64,000 nt of DNA, taken from contig BJHW01000001.1 in assembly GCA_005405945.1 (NCBI GenBank), positions 930,001 to 994,000 of the forward strand, read 5' to 3'. Positions 16,133 through 25,312 of this stretch are shown here, piece by piece. The notes under the pieces are model-generated. The model saw nothing but the letters and a program-made list of their open reading frames with translations. It searched no databases and was not told the origin of the DNA. A program made the position numbers and the translations under genes. Source of the stretch: Streptomyces violaceusniger (GTDB lineage: Bacteria > Actinomycetota > Actinomycetes > Streptomycetales > Streptomycetaceae). How positions within the stretch are numbered: position 1 is the stretch's first letter; every line of letters starts with the position of its first letter.

Positions 16133-18068
16133 GCACCGTGCGCGGGCGAGGCGGCCACGAGGAGTCGGCGGACACCGCTTACGCCCCTTCGGGCGCCCCG
16201 GGCGGGCGCGCCGTGATCGCGCTGCGGCGGCTCGCCGCCGTCTGCGCGGTCACCGCCCGCGCCGCTCCCGGCACCCTGCTGCTCCACATTGGACTGTCGC
16301 TGCTGGTGAGCGCGTTGCCGGTGGTGACGGCCTGGCTGATGAAGCTGGTCCTGGACGACCTGGCGAGCGGTGCCCGAGCACGCTGCTGTGGCCCGGTACG
16401 GCGATGGCCTGCCTCGGTGTGACGGCGGTGGTGGCCTCGCAGGCCATGCGATACGCACGAGCGGAGCTGGACCGCCGGGTGGGGCTGGAGATGCAGGACC
16501 GGCTGTTCGCCGCCGTCGATGGTTTCGTCGGGCTGGGGAAGTTCGAGAACCCGCACTTCCTGGACCGCCTGCGGCTGGCCCAGCAGGCGGGCCACGAGAC
16601 GGCCACCCATGTCGCGGAGAGCATCCTGGGCGTCGTGCGCGCCGGGGCGACCATCGGTGGATTCCTCGGCTCGCTCCTCCTCGTCAGTCCCGTGATGGCC
16701 GGGATTCTGCTGGTGGCGGGGGTGCCCGTGCTGTGGTCGGAGGTCGCCCTGGCACGGCGGCGGGCGCGGATGCTGTGGGAGGTCGGGCCGGTCGAGCGGC
16801 GGGAGTTCTTCTACGCCGATCTGCTGTCGAGCGTGGAGGCGGCCAAGGAGGTCCGGCTCTTCGGCATCGGCCCGTTTCTGCGCGGGCGGATGCTGACGGA
16901 ACGGCGTACGGCCAACGCCGCGAAGCGGGCCATGGACCGGCGCGAAATCGCCGTGCAGACGGGGCTGGGCGGACTGGCGGCGCTGGTCTCCGGCGGTGGG
17001 CTGCTCTGGGCGGTCCTCGCGGCGCGTGGCGGGGCGCTGTCGGTGGGCGATGTGACCATGTTCGTGGCCGCGATCGCGGGTGTGCAGGGGGCGCTGGCCT
17101 CGCTGGCGGGCGACGCGGCGCAGGGCCGGCAGACGCTGCTGATGTTCGACCACTACACGGCGGTGACGCAGGCCACCTCGGACCTCCCGGTCGCGGACCG
17201 GCCCCGCCCGCTGCCCGTGCTGCGCCGCGGAATCGAGCTCCGGGACGTCTGGTTCCGCTATTCCCCCGATCTCCCCTGGGTGCTGCGCGGCGTCGACCTG
17301 CACATTCCGCAGGGCCGTGCACTGGCCCTCGTCGGGCTCAACGGGGCGGGCAAGTCCACTCTGGTGAAGCTGCTCTGCCGGTTCTACGACCCGACGCGCG
17401 GCGCGATCCTGTGGGACGGCGTGGACATCCGTGAGGTCGATCCGGCGCGGTTGCGGGAACGCGTGGGCGCGGTGTTCCAGGACTATATGCAGTACGACAT
17501 GACGGCGGCGGAGAACATCGCCCTCGGCGACCTCACGGTGCTGACGGATCGGGACCGATCGCCTGAGCGGATGCGCCAGGCCGCCCAACGGGCCGGGATC
17601 GACCGGCAGTTGGCCGCACTCCCGCGGGGGTACGGCACATTGCTGACCCGGATGTTCTTCACGGAGGAGGACAAGGGCAACCCGGAGACGGGCGTGGTCC
17701 TCTCCGGCGGTCAGTGGCAACGGCTGGCACTGGCGAGGGCGTTCCTGCGCGATGCGTGTACGCGTCGGGAACTGATGATCCTCGACGAGCCCTCGGCAGG
17801 GCTCGACGCGGAAGCGGAGCACGAGATCCACGCGTCCCTGCGACGTGACCGGAGTGCCCGCACCAGCCTGCTGATCTCGCACCGGCTCAGCGCGCTGCGG
17901 GACGCGGACACCATCGTCGTGCTCAAGGACGGGCGGGTCGCGGAGCGAGGGAACCACACCCTGCTGATGGCGGCGGGCGGCGAGTACGCCCGGCTCTTCA
18001 CCCTCCAGGCCGGTGGCTATCAGCTCTCCGCCGAAGAGTCCCCGGCAGCGCCGGAAGAGGCCGTGTGA
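16129..18068 (+). CDS. ABC exporter, fused membrane and ATPase domains (frameshifted at about 16370)
   Basis: GTG 16129 overlaps the TlpA stop by 4 bases. The first frame gives VIALRRLAAVCAVTARAAPG and the first membrane helices to LDDLASGA. One C seems missing from GCCCG near 16370. The second frame continues STLLWPGTAMACLGV through the rest of the six-helix domain. The ATPase has Walker A GLNGAGKST, signature LSGGQWQRLALARA, Walker B ELMILDEPSAG and a switch His in LLISHRL. Length is about 646 aa. It lacks a C39 peptidase domain, so it would export an unprocessed or separately processed cargo. The nearby S26 peptidase can fill that role. Confidence 0.83.
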
Positions 18069-18535
18069 TGGGTCTGATCGTGCTCGGGCTGGGAATGGTC
18101 ATCACCGGAGCGGTACTGCGGCGGACGCTCGTGGTCGTGACCGTACGGGGCGGGAGCATGGAACCCACGTACCGTGACGGGGAGCGAGTGCTGGTGCGGC
18201 GCGGCGGACGGTGTGCGGTCGGGCACGTGGTCGTCGTGCGACAGGAGGCCGACGGGCACTCGTCACCCACCCCCGGCCAGGCGGTAGCGGCCGTCGGTAC
18301 CGCACACGAGTGGATGATCAAGCGGGTGGCGGCCGCGGCGGGCGACCGACCACCCCCGGGAGCCCTCCCCGGCCCGTACGCCACCGGTGGCCCCGTCCCG
18401 CCCGGAGCACTGGTCCTCCTGGGCGACAACACCCACAACAGCTACGACTCCCGCGAGGCGGGCTACTTCCCCACGACCCACGTCCTGGGCACGGTCATCC
18501 GGCCCCGCCCCGGCCGACGTAAGAAGCCGACGTGA
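18068..18535 (+). CDS. S26-family signal peptidase
   Basis: About 155 aa. ATG 18068 overlaps the exporter stop; GTG 18065 is an alternative. An N-terminal membrane segment (LIVLGLGMVITGAVL) leads to the catalytic Ser motif GGSMEPTYRDGE, the Lys motif MIKRVAAAAGD and the C-terminal box GDNTHNSYDSR. The Ser-Lys dyad is therefore complete. This is smaller than a housekeeping LepB and is locked into the peptide operon, so it likely removes the leader of the ten-cysteine peptide, whose ASA site suits this peptidase type. Confidence 0.88.
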   Translation: MGLIVLGLGMVITGAVLRRTLVVVTVRGGSMEPTYRDGERVLVRRGGRCAVGHVVVVRQEADGHSSPTPGQAVAAVGTAHEWMIKRVAAAAGDRPPPGALPGPYATGGPVPPGALVLLGDNTHNSYDSREAGYFPTTHVLGTVIRPRPGRRKKPT

Positions 18536-18559
18536 GAAGAGGACACGACGGCCGCGGGG

Positions 18560-18991
18560 ATGCCAAGATGCGCACACGAGGAGCTGCTAGCGTCCGGCAC
18601 CGTGAGCGACAGCGTGTACGTGGGCAACGCGGGCAAGGATGCGGCACTGGACCGGGGGTGGCTCCTCGGACACTTCAAGGACGTCGGCGATCCACGCCAC
18701 AGCGAGGCCGTGGAGATCAAATGGGGCGTCCACCCTCGTGGCGACGAACGAGCGGAGTGGGTGAGAGGCGAGGAACGCACAGCCCTGCTGGTTCTCATCA
18801 GCGGCCGGTTCCGCGTGGCACTCCCCGGCCGCGGCGTTCTCCTGGAAGAGCAGGGCGATTACGTCGTGTGGGGGCACGGAGTCGACCATTCGTGGTTCGC
18901 GGAGGAGGAGTCGGTGGTGCTGACCGTCCGATGGCCGTCCGTGCCCGGTTACGCGGTGGCAGAGAACGGTGAAGCGCGACCGCGGAGCTGA
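18560..18991 (+). CDS. Small cupin-like protein
   Basis: This 143-aa frame has a cupin-like core: AEWVRGEERTALLVLISGRF, GVLLEEQGDYVVWGHGVDHS and VVLTVRWPSVPG. There is a conserved WG.GVDHSW His where many cupins bind metal. The start is uncertain: ATG 18560 or GTG 18602. I recall relatives in Streptomyces sometimes being mislabelled signal peptidase I because they lie beside one, but this protein has no SxxP/Lys motifs. The gap to the S26 gene is short, so co-transcription with the peptide operon is possible. Confidence 0.65.
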   Translation: MPRCAHEELLASGTVSDSVYVGNAGKDAALDRGWLLGHFKDVGDPRHSEAVEIKWGVHPRGDERAEWVRGEERTALLVLISGRFRVALPGRGVLLEEQGDYVVWGHGVDHSWFAEEESVVLTVRWPSVPGYAVAENGEARPRS

Positions 18992-19041
18992 GCACGCCGG
19001 CCACCATCCGCTACTCGGCCACCGAAAACGGGGAGATCACC

Positions 19042-20016
19042 ATGACACGCGATGCCGACGAGGGACTCGTGGCGGCACACCTGGGCCTGCCCGAGGCCAC
19101 CGGCAGCCGAAGGATGGACTGGGCGGCGATGCCGCGTGAAGTGACGGCCCGTATCGGGCAGCTGCTCGGCAGCCCGGTGGCCGATGCGATCAGCCAGCGG
19201 GGCGGCTTTTCCGAGGGGCTCGCCGCACGAGTGCGTCTGGAGAACGGCAAGCGTGCCTTCATCAAGGCGGCCAGCTCGCTGATGGCACCGGCGGTGGCGG
19301 ACTTCCACCGCCGGGAGATCGCCGTGTCCGAGCGGCTTCCCAGGGAGGTGCCGGCGCCCCGGTTGCTCGAAGCGTACGACGACGGCACCTGGGTCGTGCT
19401 GACCTTCGAGGAGATCCTGGGACACCTGCCCGCCCAGCCGTGGCAGCGGGAAGAACTCGACAGAGTGCTCGCGGCAGTGACCGATATGGCGGAGGTCCTG
19501 ACGCCATCGCCGGTGGATGAGGCGATCTTGGGCAAGCCGCGCTTGGGAGGATGGCGGGCGATGGCGGACGATACCGCCGTCAGAGACAAGGTCGCGGAGC
19601 TGTCACCGTGGGCAGCTCACCATTTCGACCAACTCACCGCCCTGGAAGAGAACGCTTCGCTGGATGGCGCCACTCTCCTGCACGGAGACTTGTACGCGTT
19701 CAACATCATGCTGACCACGGACCGTGTCTTCGTCGTCGACTGGCCGCACGCCTGGATCGGCCCCCGTCACTGTGACGTGGTCACCCTGATGTCGAGCGCC
19801 TCCCTCAGCGGCGTGGACCCGCGGCCGATCGCCGAGAACCACCCGCTGACCCGCGATCTCGACCCCGTCCAGATCAACGAGATGCTCGCCCTGCACGCCG
19901 GATTTCTGCTGCGCACCGCTGCCGCGGCCGGGCCGGCCGCGGATCCCAACATCGTGGCCATGATGAACGCGCTGGGCCTCGCCTCGCTGCGCTGGCTGCG
20001 CAGTGCTCAGATGTAG
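19042..20016 (+). CDS. APH-fold phosphotransferase
   Basis: This 324-aa protein starts at ATG 19042 after GGGGAGATC. It has an aminoglycoside-phosphotransferase/kinase fold. The nucleotide Lys lies in KRAFIKAAS, the catalytic loop is LHGDLYAFNIML (HGDxxxxN) and the metal-binding Asp is in VFVVDWPHAW. The acceptor could be an antibiotic, a sugar or a small metabolite; the sequence does not say. It ends at a strong bidirectional hairpin shared with the convergent oxidase. Confidence 0.82.
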   Translation: MTRDADEGLVAAHLGLPEATGSRRMDWAAMPREVTARIGQLLGSPVADAISQRGGFSEGLAARVRLENGKRAFIKAASSLMAPAVADFHRREIAVSERLPREVPAPRLLEAYDDGTWVVLTFEEILGHLPAQPWQREELDRVLAAVTDMAEVLTPSPVDEAILGKPRLGGWRAMADDTAVRDKVAELSPWAAHHFDQLTALEENASLDGATLLHGDLYAFNIMLTTDRVFVVDWPHAWIGPRHCDVVTLMSSASLSGVDPRPIAENHPLTRDLDPVQINEMLALHAGFLLRTAAAAGPAADPNIVAMMNALGLASLRWLRSAQM

Positions 20017-20021
20017 ACATA

Positions 20022-20058
20022 CCGGCGACCGGGCGGGGCGGGCCCGTCCGGTCGCCGG
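20022..20058. terminator. Bidirectional terminator hairpin
   Basis: CCGGCGACCGG (20022-20032) and CCGGTCGCCGG (20048-20058) form a perfect 11-bp stem with a 15-base loop. It lies between two convergent genes ending at 20016 and 20074. Confidence 0.65.
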
Positions 20059-20073
20059 GGTGGTCAGCCTGCG

Positions 20074-21222
20074 CTATCCGCCGACCGCTGTGAACCGGGT
20101 CGCCCGGTAGGGGTCCAGCACGTCCACCCTGACGTCGTCCAGGACCTCCGTGGCCAGCAGTTGCGCGAGACAGGGGCCGAGGGTGATACCCGCGTTCGTG
20201 GTGACGCTGTGGACGTTGTGATACAGGGGGCTGCGGCCGATGACGGGCAGGCCGTCGGCGGGAACGATGCGGCGCCCGACGGTGACCTTCTCGATCTCCG
20301 CCCCCCGCAGCGGCGGCAGCACCGCGGCCGCGTCGGCCAGGAGCCCCTCGCCGTCCAGCCCCGCCGGGTCGGAGACCGGCGTGCCGGTGTAGTGCTTGGC
20401 CAGCACCACCCGCCCGTCCGCGCGCTGGATGGCGTGGATGTCCGAGGAGAGGAGCACCCGCTCCAGGAAGTGCGGCAGCGGGGCGAGATGGACGATGGTG
20501 CCGGAGGAATCGGCCAACGGCACGGTGATGCCCAACGGGTCCAGCAGTGACGGCGAGTCCGCGCCACAGGCGACGACCACGTGGTCGCACTCGATCCGCC
20601 CGCTCGGGGTGACCACGGCGCGGGCGCGGTCCCCGGCGCCCTCGACAGCCGTGACCTCGGCGCCGTAGCGGAAGTCCACCCCGAGCCTCGTGCCGGCGTC
20701 CACCAGCGCGGCGACGGCCCTGGCGGGGTCGACGGAGCCCTCGTCGGGTGTGAAGAAGCCGACGGCGTCGTCGGCGACGACGGCTCCGGGGAGCAGTTCC
20801 CTGGCCTCGGTGGCGGTGATGGCGCGGGAGGGGCTGCCCCAGGCCAGCCGACGGTGCAGGTCACTGCGGAGAAGGTCGTGTTCCGCGCCGTGGCCGGGTG
20901 CGAGCTGCACCGTTCCGCCCCAGCGGACCGCCAGGGCATCGCCGAGCTCGTGGTGCAGTCGCCGCCAGGCGCCGAGCGCGAGACGGTGCAGGCCGAAGTA
21001 GTGCCGGGACGTGCCGTCCGACAGCGAGGTGCCGTTGCGGAAGTACGTCTGGTTGGTGAGCCAGGCGAAGGCGGCGGACGTGGCCCCGGCCGCGGGACCC
21101 TCGCGGTCCAGGACGGTCACGCGGGCGCCGCTCAGGGCGAGCTGCCGGGCCAGCGCGGTGCCGACGATCCCGGCGCCGACGACCACCACATGGGCGGAGG
21201 AGGAGGAAGGGAGGGGTGGCAT
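20074..21222 (-). CDS. FAD-dependent D-amino-acid-oxidase (DAO) family oxidoreductase
   Basis: This 382-aa protein has a Rossmann start (VVVVGAGIVGTALARQLALS, LDRE), a central substrate domain and the C-terminal DAO closing motif VTTNAGITLGPCLAQLLA. DAO enzymes oxidise amines or amino acids such as glycine, sarcosine or D-amino acids, passing electrons to oxygen or a carrier. The MFS transporter gene directly upstream on the same strand suggests that an imported amine or amino acid is the substrate. The LysR gene beyond that is the likely regulator. Confidence 0.85.
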   Translation of the reverse strand: MPPLPSSSSAHVVVVGAGIVGTALARQLALSGARVTVLDREGPAAGATSAAFAWLTNQTYFRNGTSLSDGTSRHYFGLHRLALGAWRRLHHELGDALAVRWGGTVQLAPGHGAEHDLLRSDLHRRLAWGSPSRAITATEARELLPGAVVADDAVGFFTPDEGSVDPARAVAALVDAGTRLGVDFRYGAEVTAVEGAGDRARAVVTPSGRIECDHVVVACGADSPSLLDPLGITVPLADSSGTIVHLAPLPHFLERVLLSSDIHAIQRADGRVVLAKHYTGTPVSDPAGLDGEGLLADAAAVLPPLRGAEIEKVTVGRRIVPADGLPVIGRSPLYHNVHSVTTNAGITLGPCLAQLLATEVLDDVRVDVLDPYRATRFTAVGG

Positions 21223-21261
21223 GAGTCTCCTTGCTCGTTGTGGTCTCTGGTGACGGATGGG

Positions 21262-22714
21262 CTATGGGGTCGGCTGACCCGGCCGTGGGGTCTCGGTCGG
21301 CTGATCCGGCCGTGGAGTGTCGGTCGGTTGCCCCTGCCGCGTGGTGTCGGTCGGCTGCCGCGGTCCGTGGCCCCGCTCCTCGTCCCCGCTCGCCTGGGCG
21401 AGGCTGAGCCGGCGGGTTTCCGGCGCCATGCGCCACGAGACGGCGAGCCCGATCGTTCCGATGCCCGCGGCGATGTACAGACCGGTGCCGGCGCCCCATC
21501 GGTCGGTGGTGAGGGGCAGCAGGAACGTGCCCGTGGCCGACCCGATGCGGCTCACGGCCGTGGCCACGCCCATGCCCGTGCCGCGCAGATCGGTGGGGAA
21601 CAGCTCGTTGGGGTAGACGAACTGCAGCGCCGCGCCGGCCGCCTCGGCCAGGTTGAACACGATGAACAGCGTGATCACCAGCCCGCTGGTGGCCCATGGA
21701 TTGATCCCGAGGACCAGCAGCGCCACGGTGAACACGGCCGTGGAGGCGAGCAGCAGCGTCCTGCGGCCGAGCGCGTTGATGACGAGCATGCCGAGGGCGG
21801 TGCCCACGATCGCGAACGACTGCACCAGCACACTGGCCCCAGCGCGTTGTCCACCCCGAGCGAGGTGAGCAGCTGCGGCTGGAAGGTCTTCACCGCGAAC
21901 GAGGGCGCCACCTGGCAGACCCAGAAGATCGAGCAGAACGCCAGCATCGGCCCGTAGCCACGGCGGAACAGCTCACCGATGCCGCTCAGCGCCGGGCCCT
22001 TCCGCACGGGGGCGGCGCGCGTCTCGGCGACCAGCGCCTCGAAGTCGGCCCGCGGACCGAGGTGTTCGGCGACGACCGCGCGCGCTTCGTCGGTGCGGCC
22101 GACGCTCAGCAGCCAGCGCGGGACTCGGGGGTGCCCAGCCGCAGCAGCAGGAAGACGAGCGAGGGGACGGCCGCACTGGCCAGCATCCAGCGCCAGGCTC
22201 CGTCACCGAGACCGGCCATCAGGTAGCCGACGGCGTAGCTCGCGGTGAAACCCACCCACAGGACCAGCACCAGCGAGGCGAGCACCGGCCCGCGCAGCCG
22301 CCGGGGCAGGAATTCGGTGGCCAGGGCCGTGGCAATGGGATAGTCGGCGCCGAGCGCCACCCCCATGACGAAGCGCATGAGGAACAGGGACACGGCGTCC
22401 ACGGCGAAGAACTGGAGCGCGGAACACACCACGAACACCATGAGGTTCACGGTGTACATCCCGCTGCGTCCGAGCCGGTCGGTGAGCGGGCCGAAGATCA
22501 GGCCGCCGAGGAACATGCCCATCAGCGCCGAGGCGCCGATGAGTCCCTCGCCCAGCGAGCCGATCCCCAGATCCGTGGCGATCGTGGGCAGCGCCACGGC
22601 GATGATGCCGAGGAGGTAGCCGTCGCAGAAGGGGCCGCCCGCCGCGACGAAGGCGACCTTGCGATGGAATCGGCAGGTGGGCAGGTCGTCCAGGGGGACT
22701 TTGCGCGTGTCCAC
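21262..22714 (-). CDS. MFS transporter, sugar/organic-acid symporter type (frameshifted twice)
   Basis: Three frames join into a 12-helix MFS protein of about 480 aa. From GTG 22714 comes GGPFCDGYLLGIIAVALPTI, GPLTDRLGRSGMYTVNL (the loop 2-3 signature) and ALGADYPIATALATEFLPRR. After about 22123 it continues SPRWLLSVGRTDEARAVV, GYGPMLAFCSIFWVCQVAPS. After about 21838 come SVLVQSFAIVGTALGMLVIN and LFPTDLRGTGMGVA. Both breaks fit one lost base in a C or G run. The last 30 residues are near-tandem QPTDTPRPG units. It lies upstream of the DAO gene and is divergent from the LysR gene. Confidence 0.8.
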
Positions 22715-22843
22715 AGTCTCATCTCCCCAGGGGAATCGGCAGTCGGATGTGACGTAGGTCTCCGGCCGGTGGACACACGTTAGGTCGGGCTTAAGATGCC
22801 TGTCACGCTCAAGTTTTCGACACCGAATATCGACGGGATCGAT

Positions 22844-23721
22844 ATGTTCGTCGTAGAGGAGGTCGAGACTTTCCTCGCGATCGCCCGCTCGGGAAGCCTC
22901 GCCCAAGCCGCCCGGATCGTGCACACCTCCCAGTCGACCGTGAGCTACCGCCTGGAGCGGCTGGAAAAGCGCCTGGGGCGGCGGCTTGTCCTCCGGGCAC
23001 GAGGAGCGAAGGGGATCGGGCTGACGGCCGCGGGTGAGCGCTATCGCGAGCTCGCCGAGCAGTGGGAGCGGCTCGTCGGCGAGGCCGCCCGGATCCGCGA
23101 GGCGCCGGACGCGGCCCTGGCGGTGGGGGCGCCGACGCCATCAGCATCTATGTGTTCGACTCGCTCGTCGCAGAACTGCGCGCGCGGCTCCCCCAGTTGC
23201 GGCTCACCTTGGAAAGCGGGCGCAGCACGGCGCTGTGCGACCGCGTCGTCGCCGGCCATCTCGACGTGGCCTTCGTCTTCTACGAGCCGGTCCACACCGA
23301 CCTTCGGGTGCGTCCACTCGCGCGGTATCCGATGCTCGCCGCCGTCAACTCACCGTCGATGGACGACGCATACCGGGGAGCGGCCGGGGCGCTGCCGCTC
23401 TCCGCGCTGTCCCAGTCGAACGAGATATATCTGCCCTGGGGCCCCGACTACGACCTGTGGCGGGAGCGCAACCTGCTGCGGGAGCCCGTCCACACGGTCA
23501 CCATGGTGCATACGCTGCTACCGCTGCTGCGCACCCCGGACTGCTGGACCGTCGCCCCCTCGTTCATGGCCGACGACCTGAGGGCGCGAACGGGATGCCG
23601 TGTCGTCCCGCTGCGCGACGGGCCACCGGACCGGACCATCTACTGGGTGGAGCACAAGCGCCGCCGGGCCGACAACGCCACGGCGTTGCGAGCCCTGGAA
23701 GACCTGCTCGCCCGGCGTTGA
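22844..23721 (+). CDS. LysR-type transcriptional regulator (frameshifted at about 23131)
   Basis: The start is ATG 22844 (MFVVEEVETFLAIARSGS). The LysR helix-turn-helix is ARIVHTSQSTVSYRLERLEK. The first frame holds to ALAVGA. After one missing base in a G/C run the next frame gives DAISIYVFDSLVAELRARLP and the substrate-binding domain, to EDLLARR at 23721. The total is about 293 aa. It is divergent from the MFS/DAO pair, the usual place for its target promoter. The inducer would be the transported compound. Confidence 0.8.
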
Positions 23722-23766
23722 AGCGGTGGTCCGACCTCGGGAACATCGGTATGACAGCACCCGGCC

Positions 23767-24345
23767 CTACTGGCGGACCAAGAGGGCGATCGCGTCGTCT
23801 ACGAGGGAGTCACCATCCTCCGCGGAGATGCGGCGGGTGGTGACGAGGGAGGCGATTCCCTGCATGACGGCGGCGAAGAGCAGCTGTAGTCGGTAGGGGT
23901 CCTGGGGCCTGAGCTCTCCGGCCTCGGTGCTGCGCTCGATCAGGTCACCGAAGGCCGCGAAAAGCCGTTCCGAGGCGGCGCGCAGCCCCTCGGGGGCGTT
24001 GCCGTTCTTCGCGGTGAACATGAGGTCCAGGAGTGCGGCGTCCGTGACGGCGAAGTGCACGTATGCGGTCGCGATGGCGCGGAAACGTTGCTTGTAGTCC
24101 GCGGCGTCGGAACCGATCACTGCCTCCACTTCATCGGCGAGGCGGTTGAAGCCTCGCTCGGCGAGCGCGTCCAGGAGTGACTGCCGGTCGACGAAGTGGC
24201 TCCGGGGTGCGCCGTGACTGACACCGGCCTTCCGCGCCAGCTCACGCAGCGACAGCGCGTCGATGCCGCCCTCGCGCAAGGTTTGCTCGGCCTGGTCCAG
24301 CAGGACGGCTCGCAGGTTGCCGTGGTGGAAGGGCTTGTGGCTCAC
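23767..24345 (-). CDS. TetR-family transcriptional regulator
   Basis: This intact 192-aa protein starts at GTG 24345. Its helix-turn-helix is LSLRELARKAGVSHGAPRSH with a preceding AVLLDQAEQTLREGG helix. The C-terminal domain is a TetR/WHG type (LLDLMFTAKNG, LQLLFAAVMQGIASLV). It is divergent from the SDR at 24408, and an inverted repeat covers the promoter between them. It most likely represses that SDR and its own gene. Confidence 0.87.
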   Translation of the reverse strand: MSHKPFHHGNLRAVLLDQAEQTLREGGIDALSLRELARKAGVSHGAPRSHFVDRQSLLDALAERGFNRLADEVEAVIGSDAADYKQRFRAIATAYVHFAVTDAALLDLMFTAKNGNAPEGLRAASERLFAAFGDLIERSTEAGELRPQDPYRLQLLFAAVMQGIASLVTTRRISAEDGDSLVDDAIALLVRQ

Positions 24346-24363
24346 TCCCCCAGCCTACCCCTA

Positions 24364-24400
24364 ACTAGACATTGACTACTTACTAGGCAGTGTCTAGTCT
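24364..24400 (+). promoter_or_regulatory. Promoter within a TetR operator, leading to a leaderless start
   Basis: ACTAGACA (24364-24371) and TGTCTAGT (24391-24398) are a perfect inverted repeat. Between and across them sit TTGACT (24372-24377) and, 17 bases on, TAGTCT (24395-24400), good -35 and -10 elements. Transcription would begin at about 24407, one base before ATG 24408. A TetR dimer bound to the repeat would block the promoter fully. Confidence 0.7.
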
Positions 24401-24407
24401 CGCTGCC

Positions 24408-25268
24408 ATGAGTCTCACTGCCATGACCCCAGACCTCACAGGCAAGACAGTCATCGTGACCGGCGCGAACGGCGGAATCGGCCTCGCCACCGCCCAGGCC
24501 TTCGCCAGGTACGGCGCGCGCGTCGTCTTCGCGGTGCGTAACACGGCGAAGGGTGCGAGCGCCGCCAGGACGGCGCCCGGCCTCACCGAAGTGCGTCAGC
24601 TGGATCTGGCCGACCTGGCGTCGATCCGCCGCTTCGCCGCCGATTGGCAGGAGCCGATCCATCTGCTGATCAACAACGCGGGCACCTCGGTCCCCGAACT
24701 CGAAAGGACCGCCGACGGATTCGAGCTGCAATTCGGAACCAATCACCTTGGCCCGTTCGCCCTGACGAACCTGCTCCTGCCCTACATCACCGGACGAGTG
24801 GTAACCCTGTCGTCACAGGCGGAGCGAATGGGGCGGATCAACTTCGACGATCTCAACTGGGAACGCACCCGCTACAAGCAGTCCAGCGCCTATGCCACGT
24901 CGAAGCTGGCGAACGTGCTGTTCTCATCGGAGCTGCAACGCCGGCTGACCGCCGCCGGGTCGAAGGTGCTGGCCGTCACGGCACACCCCGGCTTCGTCGC
25001 CACGAACATCTACGACCGGTCGCCGGGGCTCGGTACGAAGCTGATGCTCCGCCTGCTCGCGCAGGGCCCGGAGGACGGCGCTCTGCCGGTACTGCACGCC
25101 GCCACCGGCCATGTCCCCGGTGACAGCTTCATCGGACCGGAGCACTGGATGCACATGCGGGGTGGTGCCGAACCGATCGGCCGGTCCAAGGCCGCGCAGG
25201 ACACGGAGGTTGCCCGGCGGCTCTGGGACGCCTCGGAGAAGCTCACAGGCGTGTCGTTCAGCCTCTGA
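24408..25268 (+). CDS. Short-chain dehydrogenase/reductase
   Basis: ATG 24408 is preferred over upstream GTG 24390 because the predicted RNA start is at 24407 and the product begins at once with the fold. The NAD(P) site is VIVTGANGGIGLATAQAFA, with LLINNAG next, Ser in VVTLSSQAERM and the catalytic YATSKLANVLF (YxxxK). The protein has 286 aa, like the retinol-dehydrogenase/WW-domain-oxidoreductase type of SDR. It would oxidise or reduce a hydroxyl or keto group using NAD(P). Control by the divergent TetR is inferred from the operator. Confidence 0.85.
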   Translation: MSLTAMTPDLTGKTVIVTGANGGIGLATAQAFARYGARVVFAVRNTAKGASAARTAPGLTEVRQLDLADLASIRRFAADWQEPIHLLINNAGTSVPELERTADGFELQFGTNHLGPFALTNLLLPYITGRVVTLSSQAERMGRINFDDLNWERTRYKQSSAYATSKLANVLFSSELQRRLTAAGSKVLAVTAHPGFVATNIYDRSPGLGTKLMLRLLAQGPEDGALPVLHAATGHVPGDSFIGPEHWMHMRGGAEPIGRSKAAQDTEVARRLWDASEKLTGVSFSL

Positions 25269-25312
25269 CAGCCGGAGTCACATCGTCCTGGTGATCGTTT
25301 CAATCGCTGCGT

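Noticed and set aside
16340..16400. Programmed frameshift in the peptide exporter
   Set aside because: No slippery heptamer with a downstream structure was found, and one-base losses of the same kind occur throughout the window.
18560..18991. Second signal peptidase
   Set aside because: Position beside the S26 gene suggests it, but Ser and Lys motifs are absent and the fold reads as a cupin.
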